DNA of 5,394 bases from Deltaproteobacteria bacterium (GTDB lineage Bacteria; Desulfobacterota; DSM-4660; Desulfatiglandales; Desulfatiglandaceae): assembly GCA_019307165.1 (NCBI GenBank), contig JAFDKD010000259.1:1-5394 (forward strand), read 5' to 3'. Of this stretch, positions 1 through 5,394 are shown piece by piece. The notes beneath the pieces were generated by a model. It saw nothing but the letters and a program-made list of their open reading frames with translations, ran no database searches and was not told the origin of the DNA. A program made the translations under genes and the position numbers. Every line of letters begins with the position of its first letter. Within the stretch, counting starts at the first letter, position 1.

Positions 1-3
1 TGG

Positions 4-85
4 CGGCCGTTCGGCCCTGAGCTCACGGCCGAAGGGGAATCCAGACCTCCGTTTCGCTGGGTCCCCGCCAAATTCATGCGGGGAC
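4..85. repeat. Palindromic intergenic repeat-like element
   Basis: The element has several inverted repeats. TTCGGCC (10-16) pairs with GGCCGAA (27-33) over a 10-nt loop, and CGGCCGT (4-10) pairs alternatively with ACGGCCG (25-31). GTCCCCGC (61-68) pairs perfectly with GCGGGGAC (78-85) over a 9-nt loop. GGGGAATCCAG (34-44) can pair imperfectly with CTGGGTCCCC (57-66). The phrase GGGGAATCCAG…CTGGGTCCCCGCC…GCGGGGACGAC resembles the GGGAATCCAG/CTGGATCCCCGC interspersed palindromes widely seen between bacterial genes. No T-run follows on either strand, so it is not a classical terminator. Calling it an interspersed element is an inference, because only one copy is visible. Confidence 0.5.
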
Positions 86-150
86 GACAAGAAGGGGGCG
101 GATCGGAGATCCTGCCGTTTTTGGGCGAACACGACAACGAATGCCCTTGT

Positions 151-168
151 CTTGGCGATCTTGGCGAG
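151..168. repeat. Two-copy 9-nt direct repeat
   Basis: CTTGGCGAT (151-159) is followed directly by CTTGGCGAG (160-168). It is short, but the phrase (CTCGCCAAGATCGCCAAG on the other strand) resembles low-complexity CGCCAAGA runs found in intergenic DNA of some environmental bacteria. It may be a remnant of such a run. Confidence 0.4.
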
Positions 169-191
169 AGAAAATCAACCTCTCCCCCTAG

Positions 192-268
192 CTACCTGCA
201 ACCCGCAACCTGTAACCCGGAACGCTGAACCTTGAACAATCTTCAATCTTCAATTTTCAATTTTTTTT
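192..268. repeat. Degenerate 7-nt-period tandem repeat, eleven units
   Basis: In phase on the plus strand the units read CTACCTG, CAACCCG, CAACCTG, TAACCCG, GAACGCT, GAACCTT, GAACAAT, CTTCAAT, CTTCAAT, TTTCAAT and TTTTTTT. Unit identity drifts gradually from AACC-type to TCAAT-type, ending in a T8 run (261-268). The last units overlap the 3' end of the flippase gene (stop 259-257). Similar AACCTG/GAACCTT low-complexity tracts are, from memory, common in intergenic DNA of environmental bacteria, but I cannot name a defined family. No function is evident. Confidence 0.7.
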
Positions 269-1690
269 AAACACCGCCCTTATCCTGGACAAATCCTCCC
301 GATCTATCCCGCCGATGGTCCACATCACCGCCATGTAAACGGTGGCGCCGAGGATAACGCAAACGGCGAGGGAAACGACACTGTCTCGGGGGATAAACGT
401 CAGCGTTCCGGTCATGAGGGATGCGGCAAACAGCGGCTTGAGCACGGACGGGATATAACCCGATATCGGTTCCAGCCGGTGTGACACCAGCAAGGCGTAG
501 AGGTAACCGGCCAGCATGGCCGCGCCCAGAGCAATGGGGGCCCCGTGGATGCCGTATGCCGGAATCAATCGCCATGCCAGCAGGGAAAACACGATGAATT
601 CCAGGATGGGCTTTCGCAACATGTCGTTTCGCTTTTCAAAAGCATAGAGGATCTGCCGATGGATGGAGGCCCAGCAGAGGAATACCACATAAGGGAGCAG
701 ACGCTGGACCACATCGGCGGTGGGCAGGAACTGGGCGCCGATCAGAATGCCGACGACCGGCTTCACGAGAATAAGGGCGCCGCCCACCATGGGAAGCAGC
801 AGCATATTGGTATAGCGCCAGTTCAACTCCACGGACCTGCCGAAGCGGCTGTCGCTGGTGGCATGGAATTCGATGAGGGAGGGAAAGACGCTGATCCCGA
901 CGACGCTCACAAACTCGACGATAAACAAACCGATCTGGATACCGAGACCCAGAAACCCGACAACGGCAAGGTCATCGATCCATCTCTCGGCCATGATAAC
1001 TGCCGCCCATCGGGTCATCATGGCAAAAAGGCCGCCCACATATAACCAGAGGCCGAATGTCAGATATGCTTTGAACGGCTTGGGCAGCGGCCCTTTCTCG
1101 GGGGGAAGCGATTTGAGGGCCGGCACGGCAAAGGCGCTGCTGTTGAATACGACGCTTCCAATGACGGCCAGAAGAACGCCCCACTCGCCGAAAACCGGGT
1201 ACAGGGAAAGAACCAACAGCATTCGTATGAGCAGGCGGCTGATCCCCAGGAGGGACAAAATACCCAGTCTTTTCTCCGCATAAAATATGGCCCCCACGAT
1301 CATGCTCAGCGAAAAAACAGCGGCGCTCGAGGCGATGGCGAGAAAATTGCGGGCCTCATCCCTGAAGATGACGGTCCCGATCGACACGATCAATACGATG
1401 ACCGGCAGCTTCACGAGGCTCGTCTTCAGCAACAGGGGGCGGACGGCCGAAGGGTTCGTGTTCAGATAGTCCGGCAGGTAGCGGTTCAGGATAGCGCCGC
1501 CGCCGAAATCGAAGGCATTGGCCAAAATAAAGAAGATGCTCAGCCAGTAGGTGTAAAACCCCATTGTCTGGGGGCCCAGCATTCGCGGGATAACGACCGC
1601 ATGGGCCGCCATCAGCACAAAAGTGGCGGCCTTGGCCGCCATCAAGTATGCCGCCCCCCGCCCGATACTGGTCATGTGCCCTTCGCTCAT
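257..1690 (-). CDS. Wzx-like polysaccharide flippase (MOP superfamily)
   Basis: Integral membrane protein of 477 aa, predicted to flip lipid-linked oligosaccharide across the inner membrane. It has about 12-14 hydrophobic segments throughout. The N-terminal pattern GAAYLMAAKAATFVL followed by PRMLGP (35-40), GFYTYWLSIFFI (44-55) and DFGGGAILNRYLPDYL (61-76) is typical of O-antigen/polysaccharide transporters of the RfbX/Wzx/MATE-like type, and the length is normal for them. The start is ATG at 1690, within the ATGA shared with the upstream stop, and AGGA (1704-1701) lies 10 nt before it. ATG at 1675 (Met6) is an alternative with a GAAGGG too close to be convincing. The last codons read F-K-K-N-stop over an A8 run, where the gene meets the heptad repeat; the TGA lies inside that repeat. 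It is the last gene of the visible operon. Such flippases diverge fast, so glycan specificity cannot be inferred. Confidence 0.9.
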   Translation of the reverse strand: MSEGHMTSIGRGAAYLMAAKAATFVLMAAHAVVIPRMLGPQTMGFYTYWLSIFFILANAFDFGGGAILNRYLPDYLNTNPSAVRPLLLKTSLVKLPVIVLIVSIGTVIFRDEARNFLAIASSAAVFSLSMIVGAIFYAEKRLGILSLLGISRLLIRMLLVLSLYPVFGEWGVLLAVIGSVVFNSSAFAVPALKSLPPEKGPLPKPFKAYLTFGLWLYVGGLFAMMTRWAAVIMAERWIDDLAVVGFLGLGIQIGLFIVEFVSVVGISVFPSLIEFHATSDSRFGRSVELNWRYTNMLLLPMVGGALILVKPVVGILIGAQFLPTADVVQRLLPYVVFLCWASIHRQILYAFEKRNDMLRKPILEFIVFSLLAWRLIPAYGIHGAPIALGAAMLAGYLYALLVSHRLEPISGYIPSVLKPLFAASLMTGTLTFIPRDSVVSLAVCVILGATVYMAVMWTIGGIDREDLSRIRAVFKKN

Positions 1691-2703
1691 CGTCCCGAAT
1701 TCCTGGCGTTAGGATTTACCAGGGCCGCCAGGGTCCCCAGCCCGTACATCAGGTGCTGGAGCGCAAGCAGGACGGGTATCACGAAAATCGCCCGTCCATC
1801 CTTCAGTCGCGCCGCCCCATGCAGACCCGCGGCCCCGATGCCGATACCGTAAAACGCCGTCACCCCAAAAAGCACGGGCCGTGCGAGTGAAAAAAAGACG
1901 GATGCGCACGCCAGCGTGGTGAATCCTGCCACCAGGACCAACGGAAAAAAATAGGCCGGCTCCATCATCCCGCGATGCCTGCGGACAAGCTCTATCCTTG
2001 TAAATCCCCTCGTAAACATCTGTCGAATGAAGCTTCTCGGGGTCCCTCTCCGTTCATGCCAAACAAACGCATCGGGATCGAATGAGACAAGGTACCCCCC
2101 TTTGCGGACCCGATAGGACAACTCGATGTCCTCGCCCGCGGCCAGGGTCTCGTCAAACCCGCCTACGGCTTCGATCACCGGCCGGGGGATGGCCATGCCG
2201 AACCCCCTTGGGAGATATCGGGCAAGCCTTGCGCCCGCCTTTTGCCTGACACCCCCGGATCCCGCAAGGGAATTGACCGCATAGTCGACGCATTGTGAAA
2301 AAAAAGGACCATCCGGGGGGTTCCTGTCCGGGACCCCGACGGCCCCGAGATTCGGGGTATCGAAATGCCGGCTCAGACGGGTGAGCCAGTCGCTCTGAAA
2401 CCGGCAATCGTCATCCGTAAAGACCAGGATGCGCCCCCTGCTCAACCGGATGCCGGCGTTCCTGGCGGCGGGAATACCCAATTGTTCCTGTCTCGAATAG
2501 ACAAGCGCAAAAGGGACTTCCCGGCGCATAAGGGCGATCATTTTCCCGGTCCCGTCGGTGGACCCGTCGTCAATCACCACCACCTCGAACCAGTCCGACG
2601 GGTAGTCCATGTCAGCAAGCGATACCAGCGCCTTCTGAAGGGTTTTGCAGCGGTTGCAGGTTGGAATAAGCAGTGACACATGGGGGGCGTTGTCAGCCGT
2701 CAT
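1687..2703 (-). CDS. GT2 glycosyltransferase with C-terminal membrane helices
   Basis: Cytoplasm-facing family 2 glycosyltransferase, 338 aa, probably adding a sugar to a lipid-linked glycan. The GT-A domain covers about 8-240, with LLIPTCNR (11-18), IDDGSTDGT (44-52), the metal-binding TDDDC (96-100), GGFDE (181-185) and GEDIELSYRVRKGG (190-203), which supplies the usual ED catalytic-base motif. A basic segment around FIRQMFTRGFTR (225-236) precedes roughly three hydrophobic stretches (250-272, 275-295, 306-330), so it is membrane-anchored. ATG at 2703 overlaps the end of the preceding gene by 11 nt. There is no strong ribosome binding site: GGA lies only one base from the start and AGAAG is distant. 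Translation therefore probably depends on ribosomes finishing the upstream gene. Its TGA stop shares an ATGA with the flippase start. Its sequence differs clearly from the neighbouring GT2, so this is not a recent duplication. Donor and acceptor are unknown. Confidence 0.9.
   Translation of the reverse strand: MTADNAPHVSLLIPTCNRCKTLQKALVSLADMDYPSDWFEVVVIDDGSTDGTGKMIALMRREVPFALVYSRQEQLGIPAARNAGIRLSRGRILVFTDDDCRFQSDWLTRLSRHFDTPNLGAVGVPDRNPPDGPFFSQCVDYAVNSLAGSGGVRQKAGARLARYLPRGFGMAIPRPVIEAVGGFDETLAAGEDIELSYRVRKGGYLVSFDPDAFVWHERRGTPRSFIRQMFTRGFTRIELVRRHRGMMEPAYFFPLVLVAGFTTLACASVFFSLARPVLFGVTAFYGIGIGAAGLHGAARLKDGRAIFVIPVLLALQHLMYGLGTLAALVNPNARNSGR
1701..1704 (-). promoter_or_regulatory. Weak ribosome binding site for the flippase
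   Basis: AGGA reads on the minus strand 10 nt before ATG at 1690, within the coding end of the upstream glycosyltransferase. Together with the ATGA overlap it favours Met1 over Met6 and suggests termination-reinitiation coupling. Confidence 0.45.
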
Positions 2704-3646
2704 GTCCGTTCAGCTTCTGTTTTATGGAGTAAAACCGGTCCCGATCGGAAGAATAGGTGACGATTTCGCACAGCAGCCCGAAAAAGACGATCTGAAAGCC
2801 GACGATCAAAAGCAGTACGCCCAGCAGGAGAATGGGGCGATTCTCGATCCATTTCCCAAAAAACCAGCCCACCGTTATATAGGCGTTTATCACGAGGCCG
2901 ATCAAGACAAGTATAAACCCGATGAGACCGAATATGTGAAACGGGCGACGGGCGTATTTGGTGAGCATCATGGCCGTAAGGAAGTCGAAGAACCCTTTCA
3001 GCATCCGGCCCGAACCGTACTTGCTGACGCCGTGGGCGCGTCGGCGGTGGCGCACTTTCACCTGGGACACCCGGAACCCTTTCCAGGCGGCCAGGACCGG
3101 GATGTACCGGTGCATCCCCCCCGATATCACGATTTCATCCAGGACTTCCCGGCGATAGCACTTCAGGCCGGAGTTGAAATCCCGTATACCGATGCCCGAC
3201 AGCCAAGACACCACCCGGTTGTACAGTTTTGACGATATGCGCTTTGACAGAGTGTCTTCCCGTTCATGCCGCCAGCTTGACACCAGATCATATCCGTTGT
3301 CCAGTTCGGAGACGAGCAGGGGGATTTCCTCGGGAAGGTCCTGAAGGTCGGCATCGATGGTGAGCACCACGTCCCCTGACGCCTCACTGAAACCCGCGTT
3401 CAGGGCGGAAGACTTGCCGAAGTTCCTGCGGAATTGGATGATTTTCACCCTGCCGTCCGTTTCGTGAATGCCTCTCAGGACCTCAAACGAACCGTCCCGG
3501 CTGCCGTCATCCACGAAAATAATCTCGAACTCACCGCCCAATTCATCCATTACGGCGACGAGCCGCCGGTGCAGTTCTTTCAGGCTCTTTTCCTCGTCAT
3601 ACACCGGTATGACAATCGAATAGGACCGCGATGCGTCTTTTCTCAC
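2693..3646 (-). CDS. Polyprenyl-phosphate hexose synthase-like GT2 (DPM1/GtrB/ArnC type)
   Basis: Likely transfers a sugar from a nucleotide donor to undecaprenyl or another polyprenyl phosphate at the cytoplasmic face. The 317-aa protein has a GT-A domain at about 10-230 with IVIPVYDEE (11-19), VDDGSRDGS (45-53), RRNFGKSSALNAGF (73-86), the DXD-type motif DADLQDLPEEIP (98-109), NSGLKCYRREVL (158-169) and a GVSKYG motif (206-211). Two hydrophobic segments follow (about 237-260 and 270-295). Length, motif order and the C-terminal pair of helices match the DPM1/GtrB/ArnC group. The start is GTG at 3646-3644, preceded by AGAGGAG (3660-3654) with a 7-nt spacer. It lies 2 nt after the TAG stop of the TMTC-like gene and overlaps the next gene by 11 nt, so coupled translation is likely. 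All expected motif residues are present. The sugar (mannose, glucose, aminoarabinose or other) cannot be read from the sequence. Confidence 0.92.
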   Translation of the reverse strand: MRKDASRSYSIVIPVYDEEKSLKELHRRLVAVMDELGGEFEIIFVDDGSRDGSFEVLRGIHETDGRVKIIQFRRNFGKSSALNAGFSEASGDVVLTIDADLQDLPEEIPLLVSELDNGYDLVSSWRHEREDTLSKRISSKLYNRVVSWLSGIGIRDFNSGLKCYRREVLDEIVISGGMHRYIPVLAAWKGFRVSQVKVRHRRRAHGVSKYGSGRMLKGFFDFLTAMMLTKYARRPFHIFGLIGFILVLIGLVINAYITVGWFFGKWIENRPILLLGVLLLIVGFQIVFFGLLCEIVTYSSDRDRFYSIKQKLNGHDG

Positions 3647-3648
3647 CG

Positions 3649-5337
3649 CTAGTCTCCTCTTAACCCTGCCAGGGCCCTTCGCGCACGGCCGGCGGTTGGG
3701 GAATCGGGACGGATTTCCGCTGCCCGGCTGAAGTGGCGCCGGGCCTTTTCCTCGTCTCCGCGCTTCTTGTAGACCAACCCGAGGTTGAAGTGGGCGGAGG
3801 CCATCCTCGGATTGACCTCAAGCGCTTTTTGAAAATATTCGCCCGCCCGATCGATATCGCCCTTTTTGGCCAGCGTCAGCCCCAGATTGTAAAGACCGTC
3901 TGCAAACCTCGGATAAATATCCAGGGCCTTTTCAAACGTATTAACCGCGTCATCGTACCTGCCCATGGCGCCATAGGCAACCCCCAGGTTGGAAAAGGCG
4001 GTCACCAGGTCCGGCTTGATCTTAAGCGCCTGCTTGAGTTCGGAAACGGCCCATTGAAATTCACCCGTCGAAATAAGCGCCTTGCCCAGGTTGCTGCGGG
4101 CCCGGGCGCAGTCGGGGGCGGTCTGCACCGTCTTTTTCCACAGGGTCAAATCATCCTTCCAATCGGCATTGCGATGAATGGATCGAACCGAGAAAAAGAT
4201 CAGCAATACGGCCGTAATCCCGACAAACCAAGCCTTGCGGGTTTTGTGGGCGCCCAGCAGATTGGTCAGGAGGGTCGCTGAAAACAGGGCGAACCCGAAC
4301 ATGGGAAGGTACAGGTAATGCTCGGCCAAAAGTTCGTGGTGGGGAAAGATATGGCACACCGGCAGCAGGGTGATGAAAAACCACAGGCCTGAAAAGGCCA
4401 GCAGCTTGTCTTTTCCCGCGGCCCGGATCACCAGCATGATCACGACCAGCAAAACCGCGATGGAAAGCAGGACCTGCCAGTGTAAAGGAGCTGCCGCCAC
4501 GGGAAACGCGTTATAGGAATAATCGGCATTCAATCTGAACGGAAAAAACAGCAGGAACACATAGTAGGCCAGAATCTCCGCCACGGTCAAAAAATTGGCG
4601 CTGAGAGAACCCCCGTGATAGCCGCCCGCGGTGGAGGGGTGAGTGACCACGGTCTTGTACAACACGAACAACACGGCAAGGACGAACAGCAGCGTGTATA
4701 AATACCTTGACTGCCAATAGGTTTGCCATATTCCGCGAAAGAGCTTCTTTAAATATCCCGGTCCGCCGATCCGTTGTATCAGGTCGTAGGCAAAGGCCGC
4801 GCCCGGCAACGTAACGGCCATTTCCTTTGTAAACAGCCCGAGCACGTAACAGGCAACCATATAGACGGCGTATCGAACCTTGGCCCGGCTCCGGTATTGC
4901 AGGAAGAAGTAAAACCCCATGAGATAAAAAAGACTGAAAAGCACGTCTCTTCGGCCGGAAAGATAGGTCACCGCATCGGTCTGAATGGGATGAACGGCGA
5001 AGATGGCGGCCGCCAGTAGCGCGACGCCGTGCCGCCGGCCCATGTGAAAGACAATGACATATACGAAAACGGCGGCGAGGACGTGGTAGAGGATATTGAA
5101 AATATGAAAGCCAAGGGGGTCCGGCCCGAACAGGAAATAATCCAGCATGTAGGAAATCATGCGTACGGGGCGGTAATAGGTGTATCCGGTGATCAGTCCG
5201 AGGACTCTCGGGACATATGTGAAGCTGGTGATCTCCACCCGGTTGACGAAGATATCGTAATCGTCGAACACAAACTGGTTGCTCAAAGAATTCCCGTAAA
5301 CCACCACGGACAGCAGATAGAGGATGCCGATGGCCAA
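3649..5337 (-). CDS. TMTC-like GT-C membrane glycosyltransferase with C-terminal TPR repeats
   Basis: Predicted polytopic inner-membrane protein of 562 aa. Residues 1-385 are about eleven hydrophobic segments. The first extracytoplasmic loop carries FDDYDIF (D25, D26), like the acidic motif of GT-C enzymes. It is followed by YYRPV (54-58), HPIQTDAV (116-123), SGRRDVL (127-133), TKEMAVTLP (170-178), a DUF1736-like NADYSYNAFP (270-279) and AEHYLYLP (338-345). These match, from memory, TMTC-type O-mannosyltransferases and their many bacterial homologues. Residues 410-545 are four TPRs with NLG at 416, 450, 484 and 518, exactly 34 residues apart. GT-C enzymes take sugar from a polyprenyl-phosphate donor; the TPRs probably bind acceptor or partner proteins in the periplasm. 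The next gene, 2 nt downstream, is a plausible donor synthase. The start is uncertain. TTG at 5337 has GGAGG six bases upstream (5348-5344), but the frame is open to 5394 and the upstream 19 codons would encode a basic stretch suited to a cytoplasmic N-terminus. The fold is well supported; substrate and acceptor are unknown. Confidence 0.85.
   Translation of the reverse strand: MAIGILYLLSVVVYGNSLSNQFVFDDYDIFVNRVEITSFTYVPRVLGLITGYTYYRPVRMISYMLDYFLFGPDPLGFHIFNILYHVLAAVFVYVIVFHMGRRHGVALLAAAIFAVHPIQTDAVTYLSGRRDVLFSLFYLMGFYFFLQYRSRAKVRYAVYMVACYVLGLFTKEMAVTLPGAAFAYDLIQRIGGPGYLKKLFRGIWQTYWQSRYLYTLLFVLAVLFVLYKTVVTHPSTAGGYHGGSLSANFLTVAEILAYYVFLLFFPFRLNADYSYNAFPVAAAPLHWQVLLSIAVLLVVIMLVIRAAGKDKLLAFSGLWFFITLLPVCHIFPHHELLAEHYLYLPMFGFALFSATLLTNLLGAHKTRKAWFVGITAVLLIFFSVRSIHRNADWKDDLTLWKKTVQTAPDCARARSNLGKALISTGEFQWAVSELKQALKIKPDLVTAFSNLGVAYGAMGRYDDAVNTFEKALDIYPRFADGLYNLGLTLAKKGDIDRAGEYFQKALEVNPRMASAHFNLGLVYKKRGDEEKARRHFSRAAEIRPDSPTAGRARRALAGLRGD
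3654..3660 (-). promoter_or_regulatory. Ribosome binding site for the DPM1/GtrB-like gene
   Basis: AGAGGAG reads on the minus strand with a 7-nt spacer to the GTG at 3646. It lies inside the last codons of the upstream gene (…L-R-G-D-stop) and supports choosing a GTG start. Confidence 0.7.
3703..4110 (-). repeat. Four 102-nt TPR-coding repeats
   Basis: This is an in-frame repeat region within the TMTC-like gene. On the plus strand the related heptamers GAGGTTG, CAGATTG, CAGGTTG and CAGGTTG begin at 3781, 3883, 3985 and 4087, exactly 102 nt apart. That is 34 codons, the TPR period, and the heptamers encode the Asn-Leu-Gly of each unit. The units have diverged elsewhere, so this is an old protein repeat, not a fresh DNA duplication. 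Confidence 0.85.
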
Positions 5338-5343
5338 GCCGAG

Positions 5344-5348
5344 CCTCC
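5344..5348 (-). promoter_or_regulatory. Possible ribosome binding site before TTG start
   Basis: GGAGG reads on the minus strand six bases before TTG at 5337. It supports TTG as a start of the TMTC-like gene, but it also sits in an open frame continuing to the window edge (as R-R codons CGG AGG). It may therefore be coding sequence only. Confidence 0.4.
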
Positions 5349-5394
5349 GCCCTGAACCGGGCCGTTCCGTCTTTTTTGCCGGACGGGCCGACCC

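Larger units (their letters stand above)
1..256. other. Non-coding region downstream of the operon
   Basis: I see no supported gene here. The stretch is a mosaic of the palindromic element, about 65 nt of unremarkable sequence, the 9-nt direct repeat and the heptad tract. A plus-strand frame is open from 1 to the TGA at 226-228 (with ATG at 76), but it runs through the repeats, has no ribosome binding site and encodes nothing recognisable. No intrinsic terminator for the leftward operon is visible, so transcription may end further left or by Rho. Confidence 0.6.

Noticed and set aside
61..85. Hairpin GTCCCCGC/GCGGGGAC as an intrinsic terminator of the operon
   Set aside because: The stem is good, but no T-rich tract follows it on the minus strand (next bases CCAGCGAAAC) or on the plus strand.
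166..184. GAGAG/CTCTC 5-bp stem downstream of the flippase
   Set aside because: It is too short, has a 9-nt loop and no T-run follows; not credible as a terminator.
1..228. Plus-strand frame open from the left edge, possible 3' end of a convergent gene
   Set aside because: It crosses the palindromic, direct and heptad repeats, shows no protein family signature, and has no ribosome binding site before the internal ATG at 76.
192..268. CRISPR array or integrase attachment site
   Set aside because: Units are 7 nt with no spacers, and no tRNA, integrase or cas gene is in the window.
545..1045. Plus-strand open frame of 166 codons
   Set aside because: It is antisense to the flippase, with a hydrophilic His/Asp-rich composition typical of the complement of membrane-protein codons.
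2645..3232. Plus-strand open frame of 195 codons
   Set aside because: It lies opposite the DPM1-like gene, whose motifs are unambiguous. Its translation has no recognisable domain, and long antisense frames are expected in GC-rich coding DNA.
3733..4281. Plus-strand open frame of 182 codons
   Set aside because: It is antisense to the TPR region; its apparent repeats are the mirror of the TPR period.

Overview
The window carries four genes, all on the minus strand and read from right to left. They are packed with 2-nt to overlapping junctions, and a 256-nt gene-free stretch follows at the left end. GC-rich protein-coding DNA, a TMTC-like/TPR membrane protein of a kind common in deltaproteobacterial (Desulfobacterota) and related environmental genomes, and a 3' flank made of small interspersed and low-complexity repeats suggest a Gram-negative environmental bacterium, perhaps a Desulfobacterota member. 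This taxonomic guess is an inference from style only; no marker gene is present.

Layout in transcription order. (1) 5337-3649: a polytopic membrane protein resembling GT-C glycosyltransferases of the TMTC/DUF1736 type, with four C-terminal TPRs. Its frame stays open to the right edge, so its true start may lie outside. (2) 3646-2693: a GT2 enzyme of the polyprenyl-phosphate hexose synthase type (DPM1/GtrB/ArnC-like) with two C-terminal membrane helices. (3) 2703-1687: a second GT2 glycosyltransferase with C-terminal membrane helices. (4) 1690-257: a Wzx-like MOP-superfamily polysaccharide flippase. The junctions are a 2-nt gap, an 11-nt overlap and a 4-nt ATGA overlap, so the four are almost certainly one translationally coupled operon whose promoter lies beyond the right edge.

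As a working model (inference), gene 2 charges a polyprenyl phosphate with a sugar on the cytoplasmic side. The GT-C protein uses such a lipid-linked sugar on the periplasmic side, on a protein or glycan acceptor. Gene 3 extends a lipid-linked glycan in the cytoplasm, and gene 4 flips it. This would be part of a surface polysaccharide, O-antigen or glycoprotein locus. No polymerase, ligase or initiating transferase is present in the window.

Positions 1-256 hold no convincing gene. They are a mosaic of a palindromic repeat-like element (about 4-85), a short 9-nt direct repeat (151-168) and a degenerate 7-nt-period tandem tract (192-268). The tandem tract runs into the end of the flippase gene and provides its stop codon. 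The best candidates for a second look are the gene 1/gene 2 pairing and the heptad tract. Nothing in the window clearly amounts to a wholly new system.
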